A stretch of 64,000 bases of DNA, taken from the NCBI GenBank assembly GCA_035235625.1, contig CP141142.1, positions 20,594,995-20,658,994 on the forward strand, given 5' to 3'. Both the position numbers and the translations under genes were made by a program. Origin of the DNA: Saururus chinensis (lineage: Eukaryota > Streptophyta > Magnoliopsida > Piperales > Saururaceae). The notes beneath the pieces were generated by a model, which saw only the letters and a program-made list of their open reading frames with translations, ran no database searches and was not told where the DNA came from. Within the stretch, counting starts at the first letter, position 1; every line of letters begins with the position of its first letter. This document shows positions 58,368 to 64,000 of this stretch, piece by piece.

Positions 58368-59597
58368 TGAAAGAACATATCAAACATATGTATTGTAAAT
58401 TGGCTAGTTTGGATGATCAAAATAATGTCTAAACTTCATGAACATTTTAGTCTTAAAAATATGACTAGATGTAGCTGTGGCTGATTTATATTTGGAATTG
58501 ATTGATTATAAAATTTGGAGCAGACGTGTTCTTAAAGATCAAGAATGAAGACTATGCTAAGTGTCAAGGGTAAAATGCACTCACATTCACAAATCGCTTA
58601 GTTTTACTTAGGAATAATTAACTCAAGTGATTCTGAAAGTTTAAAGAAAAATTAGACTAAAATGTGAAAAAATATTATGAATCGAACGATCACTACAGAA
58701 TGAACTAGATCCATCGATCGCTACCATGAAAAATTTGGCCGATTGTATATTAATTGATCACCACAAGTGAGAGATTGATCGCTAGAAGAGTTTTACCTTA
58801 ATTATGACAATGAGCGATCGTTGTATGTGTAACTTAATAGTTTAATCATTCCGAGAAATAGTTTATTCCTCATTAAAGTCTAACACATAAGCCGATGTAA
58901 TGGACTATATAAGGGCTAGGTAAACAAAAAATTGAAGAGAGGAAAACCTAGACTTTGAGAGAGAAAAGTGGAGAAATCCTTTCACTATATTTTCCTTGGA
59001 GATAATCATTTTGCTTCAAAGCTTAATTTTAATGGTGATTGTTTGAGTGATACACAAAAAATTGAGAGTCAATAGAGTTTAATGGGTGATTGATGACTCA
59101 AGGCTATATTCATAAATAAGAGGAGCTTTTCTGTGGAGGGTAGAAGAAGACGAAGATAAAGCAAGGAAGGAAAAAACTTTAAGACTTGAGGAGTGAAGAC
59201 TTGAAGGCAAACAAAAAAAGAAGAGGTAGATCTAAACAAAGGAGGAGTTGTGTTAAGAGTCTTCACAAGAGGTTGGTGGCTTGTATATGTCATGTAAAGG
59301 TCTTGCTTACTAGTGCATTGATTTTATGCTAAGGGTGGATGTCTAAGGGTGGATGTCGAGGTTTTCTTACCCTAGTTAGTGTTTTCCCCACAAAAGTCTT
59401 TTATTTCTTATGTGCTTTCATGGTTTGATTGATGATTAGTTTAATTATGAATGCACTTTGTAATTAGGTTTTAGTTATTTTTGTTTTGAAACAAATTCCT
59501 GTGCAAAAGAGGCTAGAACTCATAATTTCTTACTTGTTGAAGTGTTAGGAGCAATCTAGTAATCCGCTAGGTCAATTAGATAGATATTAAACTCTCA
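58368..59597 (+). mobile_element. Copia-family LTR (copy D), plus orientation
   Basis: 1230 bp, starting TGAAAGAACATATC and ending ATTAAACTCTCA. The 3' end is supported by copies A and B, which stop at the same AAACTCTCA. It contains a TATA-like CTATATAAGGGC near 58905. The chance frame 59069-59293 (minus) lies inside. A purine tract on the left and no primer site on the right fit a 3' LTR. Confidence 0.75.
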
Positions 59598-60191
59598 CCC
59601 TATTCATGTGGTAAAGAGAGGGGGGCAAGATGAGAGTGTGGGGGAGAGAGGGGCTACAAGCCCCTTTTATACTTAAGGCAACTCTTCCAACTTGTTGGGC
59701 TTAGACTCAAGCCCAACAAGTCTCTTCCAACTTGGACTTGCTAGTAGTGTCTCAATCAAGGTTATGGGATAAAGTCCATGAGCCCATGGAGGCTTAACAC
59801 ACCACTCATGGCCATGCCCATGGGGGGGGGGGGGGCTGGCCCCTAGCGAGTGCACGTGGGTCCTGCACTAGGTCAAGTAAAAGTTTGTGAGCCCACAAAG
59901 TGTATGCATGTATGATCACCTATAATATAACTAGCATAAATCTAAGTGAGTGTGTGCAAGTAACTTGGGCCCATGAAATGAGTGTCACAATGGGCACAAT
60001 GTCTTAGGTCCACCCCACATACCTTAACCCCTAGAACATGAACCGGTTCACCCTAACTGGTTAACACACTACCAATATGGGCCGAGCCCAAAACATTGTC
60101 CAACATCCTCCACCTATGGGTGAAGTGCTCATATTGGCTCAACAGGTACTGACATCTAGTGCTATCACAACCCTAAACTATGAGTATAATA
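59598..60191. other. 594-bp segment between inverted copia LTRs
   Basis: Contains a 12-bp inverted repeat CTTGTTGGGCTT around AGACTC at 59691-59720, a run of 14 G at 59822-59835 and, on the minus strand, a TATA-like TATAAAAGG near 59663-59671. The frame at 59855-59673 is unsupported. Its phrase CCAACATCCTCCACC resembles copia LTR text elsewhere in plants, but I cannot place it. Confidence 0.45.
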
Positions 60192-61583
60192 TGAGAGTTT
60201 AATATTCGTCTAGAGGGCTATAGATCACTAGATTGTATGAGTTTATTATCCATCTAGATGGCAATAGCAGATCACTAGATTTTTTGAGTTTATTGTCCGT
60301 CTAGAAGAGTATGTATAGCAGATCACTAAATTACCCCTAGTCCAATTATCTATAAAAGATAAAGACTACAACTCTAGCCTCTTTTGCATAAATTTTTTAT
60401 ACATAGAGGAATCAAGTAAATATTATCTCAAAACTCACTCACAATATATCAATCATTCAAACCATAAGCTTTCAATCTACACATGAACACATAACAATTT
60501 TAAAGTGGAAAACTCAAACTCAGGTAAAAACTATGGCAATTCCAAACTGGAACCCAGTTAATGTACTACTCGAAAGCAAGACAATTGACATCGACACAAG
60601 CAAATGGCCAACCTTTGTTTTGACTCCAACAAAAACTCCTTTTTTTTAGATCTCCACAAATCTTTATTGTTGCTACTGTTCAAGCCTTTTCCCTCAAGAA
60701 CTTGAAACTTCTTCTTCCTCCTTACTTTATCTTTGTCTTCTTCTAGCCTTCAACAAAATCTGCTTGTTGTTTTTGACTTTGGCCTCCTTTGGAGATCTTT
60801 AATCTCCCATCAAAGGTATGTTGTAATTGAAAACTCTGTGTGAAATCTCTTCTTAGTTGTGGAATAGTTTTACATATTCTTTATTGATCTTCAACTCAAA
60901 GCTTCATGTGAATCCTCCTTAGAAAACAAGATTCAAAATCCATAAACAATTCTTCTCTAATCCACTCTGGGTTTTCTCTCTCTCAAAATTCATGAGTTCT
61001 TATCATTTGTATAGCTCTCTAAGTTGGTTTAGGTCTTTGACTTCAATAAGGAAATAAATTTATTTTCAAAATGGCTTAATTATTGTAACTAGTTCTTAAA
61101 GTGATCGATCCTTCCAAATAGTGATTGATCGTTCACTGTTTGTTTTGTGAATGATACTTCAAGTGATCAATTGATTAATCAAGGTGATAGATCAATAATT
61201 CTCATCTTCATTTTACACAGGATGAAATCAGGTGCCGATTGATCGTTCCAATCAACTGTATGTCTAGAAATTGATCGTCTGTCTGTATTTTTACCATCTT
61301 GCTCTTGTCACCTTAAAACCTCCTTAAACACCTAAAATCACTGCTAAAACTTCTCTAAGTGATTTTGGAATGAGAATATAATCTAAATAAGCTTCAAAAA
61401 CCTTCAACATTCTTTAGTATTCAATCTTGATCCATAAGATCACATCTGCTCCTATTCTTTAAGCCTTTCTATTCAAAATTTGACTCAGCTACAACAACCT
61501 TTCATCATATTTTAGGACAATACATAACCAACATATCTAGACATAATTTTGACAGCAAAATTAGCCAATAAACTTGACATATG
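60192..61583 (-). mobile_element. Copia-family LTR (copy B), minus orientation
   Basis: Plus strand starts TGAGAGTTTAATATTCGTC. It is the inverted counterpart of copy D. The core matches copies A and C (GTGGAAAACTCAAACTC near 60506, CTTTGTCTTCTTCTAGCC near 60732). The outer 5' terminus is cut at about 61583 (ACTTGACATATG instead of continuing to TTCTTTCA). It includes a three-unit tandem repeat at 60196-60345. Confidence 0.72.
60196..60345. repeat. Three tandem units of about 48 bp in copia LTR B
   Basis: GAGTTTAATATTCGTCTAGA..., GAGTTTATTATCCATCTAGA... and GAGTTTATTGTCCGTCTAGA..., each followed by CAGATCACTAGATT-like text. Copies A and D have only one unit. Confidence 0.85.
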
Positions 61584-61586
61584 ATT

Positions 61587-62821
61587 AAGGCTAGGAGTTC
61601 TAGCCTCTATAGGCAAGAATTTCTAATTGACAATGGAAACTAGTTATCTACGCATGGACTATCAATCTCTCAGCCATTCAATCAAAGCAAGCATGCACAA
61701 CACACATGAAAACACCAGCATTTGACGTGGAAAACCCAAACTTTGGTAAAAAACCACAATAGCCTCACAATGACAAATCAATGCACTAGTAAGAAAAAAC
61801 TTACAAGACCCAAAGAACAACCATACAACATCTTTTGACTCGATATAAACAAAAACACCTTTTCATAGTTCAGTCCTCTTGGTTATTGGCCTTCAAAATT
61901 TTCCCTTTGTCAAATCCATGAGGCTTTCCCCTCTTCATGTTCTGCCTTTGTCTTCTTCCAGCAACTCAATCACAAACTCTTTCTTCAAATGTTGATCTCC
62001 CTTTTAGTTTTCTTCAACTCCTTTCAAGACTTTTCTACAACTCTTCTTTTGTGTGTTGTGTGAGATTCTTCTCTTTCAATTGCGTGCCTTCATAAAACCA
62101 CCATTAACACAAGCTTGAAGCTTTTTGGGTGATCTCTCTTAGAAAATAATGGATAAGGAATTCTCGTCTCTTCTTTATGATTTTCTAGGTTTCCCTCTAC
62201 TTAATTTCTCTATTCCTTAGCCTTTAAATGGGTCTATAAGTTGGTTTAAGACTTTAACTCTAATTAGGAATACAATCTCTTCTGTAAAAGCTTAAATTAG
62301 ATAGTCATATCTGACAATGATCGATTGTTCCAAACATTGATCAATCGTTCACTGTTTCCATAGGGCATGACATTGCTAGTGATCAATCCATCAACTAGGT
62401 GATTGATCAATAAACTCTTGGCTTTATTTTACAAATGACTGTTTCAAGTGATGACCGATCGATTGGTTCAGTGTATTGTTTAGCAATCAATCGATCGATT
62501 GCACAATTTTTTTATAATTTTGTCCTTATTACCTTAATTTGGTCTAAAACTCCCAAAAATCGTTTTCTAAGCTATTCTAAGTGATTTGTGTTTGTGAGAG
62601 TGTGTAAAATCAATCTCTTTTACCTTCAATACTCATAGTCTTTAGCCTTGATCGATAAGAACATGTCTGCTCCAATGTTTCAGGTTTGTCAATTTCAAAT
62701 CTTACTCGACTACAACTATATCTAGTTAGATTCCTAAGACTAATTACATATATAAAGTTTGACATAGTTTTGATTAACAAAATCATCCAGTGACATTACA
62801 TATGACTCGTATGTTCTTTCA
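61587..62821 (-). mobile_element. Copia-family LTR (copy C), 3' LTR of the element at the right edge
   Basis: The plus-strand end TATGTTCTTTCA at 62821 is the LTR start TGAAAGAACATA. The left end lies near AGGAGTTCTAGCCTC and lacks the final 60 bp or so found in A and D. It abuts copy B head to tail with no spacer. Pol sequence begins directly on its right. Confidence 0.72.
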
Positions 62822-64000
62822 TGTTGAACAAATAGATCTATAGGCAAAGCCTTAGTTAACATATACGACAACATCTCAGAGGTAGGAAAGTGATTGACTA
62901 TCAACAATCATTTTTGTACCATGTTGAAAATAAAGTAGTAATTCACCTTAATGTACTCAGCCTTGGTACTGATCTCCACATTCTTCAGTGTCGATATTGT
63001 GGCAAGATAATCACAATACATTTGGACTGGAGAATGAAACTAGTCTTCTAACCCCAGCTTGGCTAGGAATTCCTTATTCCTCACTATTTCTAAAGTAGCC
63101 AAACTACGTGCGTAGAATTAAACTCCATAGTAGACATAGAAACACTCTTTTGTTTCTTGCTAGCTCAGGTTATAGCTGTGCATCTAAACTTGAAGACATA
63201 ACAAATAATGGATTTCCTGTGATTTGGTTCCTCCCATAGTTCGAATCACTATACCTAGCTAATGGTAGATTCCTAGTATGATATGTGAGTTGTATCCTCT
63301 TAGTGCCTAGTAGGTACCATAACACCCGCTTTACGGCTTACCAATGTTGCAATCTTGCGGCATTTTGGTATCTACTCAACAAAACTTAGATTAGGTTGAG
63401 TACATGTGATGACATACATCAAGCTGCCAATAATAGCGTGTGCATATGACACTGAGTCTATTTTAGTCTTTCCTCATTGCTTGAGTGTGTCATGTTCTTA
63501 TAAAGAGTAGTACCCTTGTATATAAGGGAATTATTGATCTTCCAACCAATGACACCAAAACATTAAAAATGCAATCAATGTAAGCTTCTTGATATATAAT
63601 AATCTTACAAGTTTTTCTATCTTTTTCAATCCTCATCCCTAAGATGTAAGAAGCCTGACCCATGTCTTTCATCTCAAATTGGGTTTTGAGTCACTCCTTG
63701 AGACTGACAATCAAGCTTGTGTCATTCCCCATTAAGAGGATATCATCAACATAAAGGGAGGGTAATATAAATCTACTTCCATCTTTAAAGGAGTAGATGT
63801 AATAATTATAATAATTTGCTATGAACTTATACTCACTAATCACCTTGTAAAAAGTGAAATATCATTGCCTAGGAGAGAGACTATTTAAGCCCATATAGAG
63901 ACTTTGAAGGTTTGTACACCTTGTGTTTCTTCACCTTGAATGATAAAGCCCTCAGACTTTCTATGTAAGACAACCTTTACATCTATCTGGTGCAACTCTA
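62822..64000 (-). pseudogene. Ty1/copia pol: reverse transcriptase and RNase H, decayed, runs off the window
   Basis: Read leftward from 64000: RT with LYVDDILLMGNDTSL (YVDD near 63753-63741), one in-frame stop, then FEMKDMGQASYILGMRIEKDRK (open 63672-63490), a copia RT signature. RNase H remnants follow: SKKQKSVSMSTMEF near 63120-63160 (usually SKKQxTVALSTTEAE), then LTKALPIDLF near 62855-62830, the usual end of copia pol. Stops and shifts are frequent between. The end of pol runs straight into the LTR start with no purine tract. Confidence 0.85.

Noticed and set aside
59551..60235. A 680-bp DNA transposon with AATCTAGT...ATTAAACTCTCA inverted ends.
   Set aside because: The inverted ends are the 3' ends of two copia LTRs in opposite orientation (copies D and B); copy A has the same end without a partner.

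Overview
This window comes from a nuclear plant genome, most likely a flowering plant, in a repeat-rich (probably heterochromatic) region. Support comes from nested Ty3/gypsy chromoviruses, a Tat/Athila-type element primed by tRNA-Asp, Ty1/copia LTRs and a Mutator-like transposon (MULE) carrying a plant mobile domain gene. I see no intact host gene, rRNA or tRNA. Almost every long open frame belongs to a transposable element or is a chance frame inside an LTR. Species cannot be told from this sequence.

Layout. 1-3144: LTR of chromovirus family 3 (minus). 3145-5412: GC-rich spacer, then the 3' end and LTR start of a copia element (plus). 5425-13892: nearly complete chromovirus 1 (minus) with both LTRs, primer site, gag and decayed pol. 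14305-17738: copia LTR (minus) split by a 2150-bp solo gypsy LTR (14796-16945) with a perfect ATCCT target duplication. 17739-20026: LTR scraps, an AC microsatellite and one hAT-like end. 20027-33684: chromovirus 2 (plus, badly decayed), whose 3' LTR is split by a Tat/Athila-like gag-pro element (26691-32733, minus). 33685-35322: spacer with an inverted hAT-like end. 35323-52893: chromovirus 3 (minus); its 3' LTR is split by a 7-kb MULE (38667-45691), its leader holds another solo LTR (50305-51725, TSD CATTG), and its 5' LTR is truncated. 52894-57152: a large LTR-like, partly GC-rich block. 57153-64000: copia remnants, with LTRs in inverted and tandem arrangement and a decayed reverse transcriptase/RNase H running off the right edge.

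How the parts work together. Each LTR element once supplied its own promoter, primer site, gag and pol, but nearly all are now disabled by stops, frameshifts and deletions. Nesting gives the order of events: chromovirus 2 before the Tat-like element; chromovirus 3 before the MULE and the CATTG solo LTR; the copia LTR before the ATCCT solo LTR. The least decayed coding units are the Tat-like gag-protease, the chromovirus 3 reverse transcriptase and the MULE transposase.

Most worth attention: the MULE, which pairs a DDE transposase with a plant mobile domain gene and has long terminal inverted repeats built from five spaced short palindromes each; and a block of about 160 bp shared by three otherwise different chromovirus LTR families.
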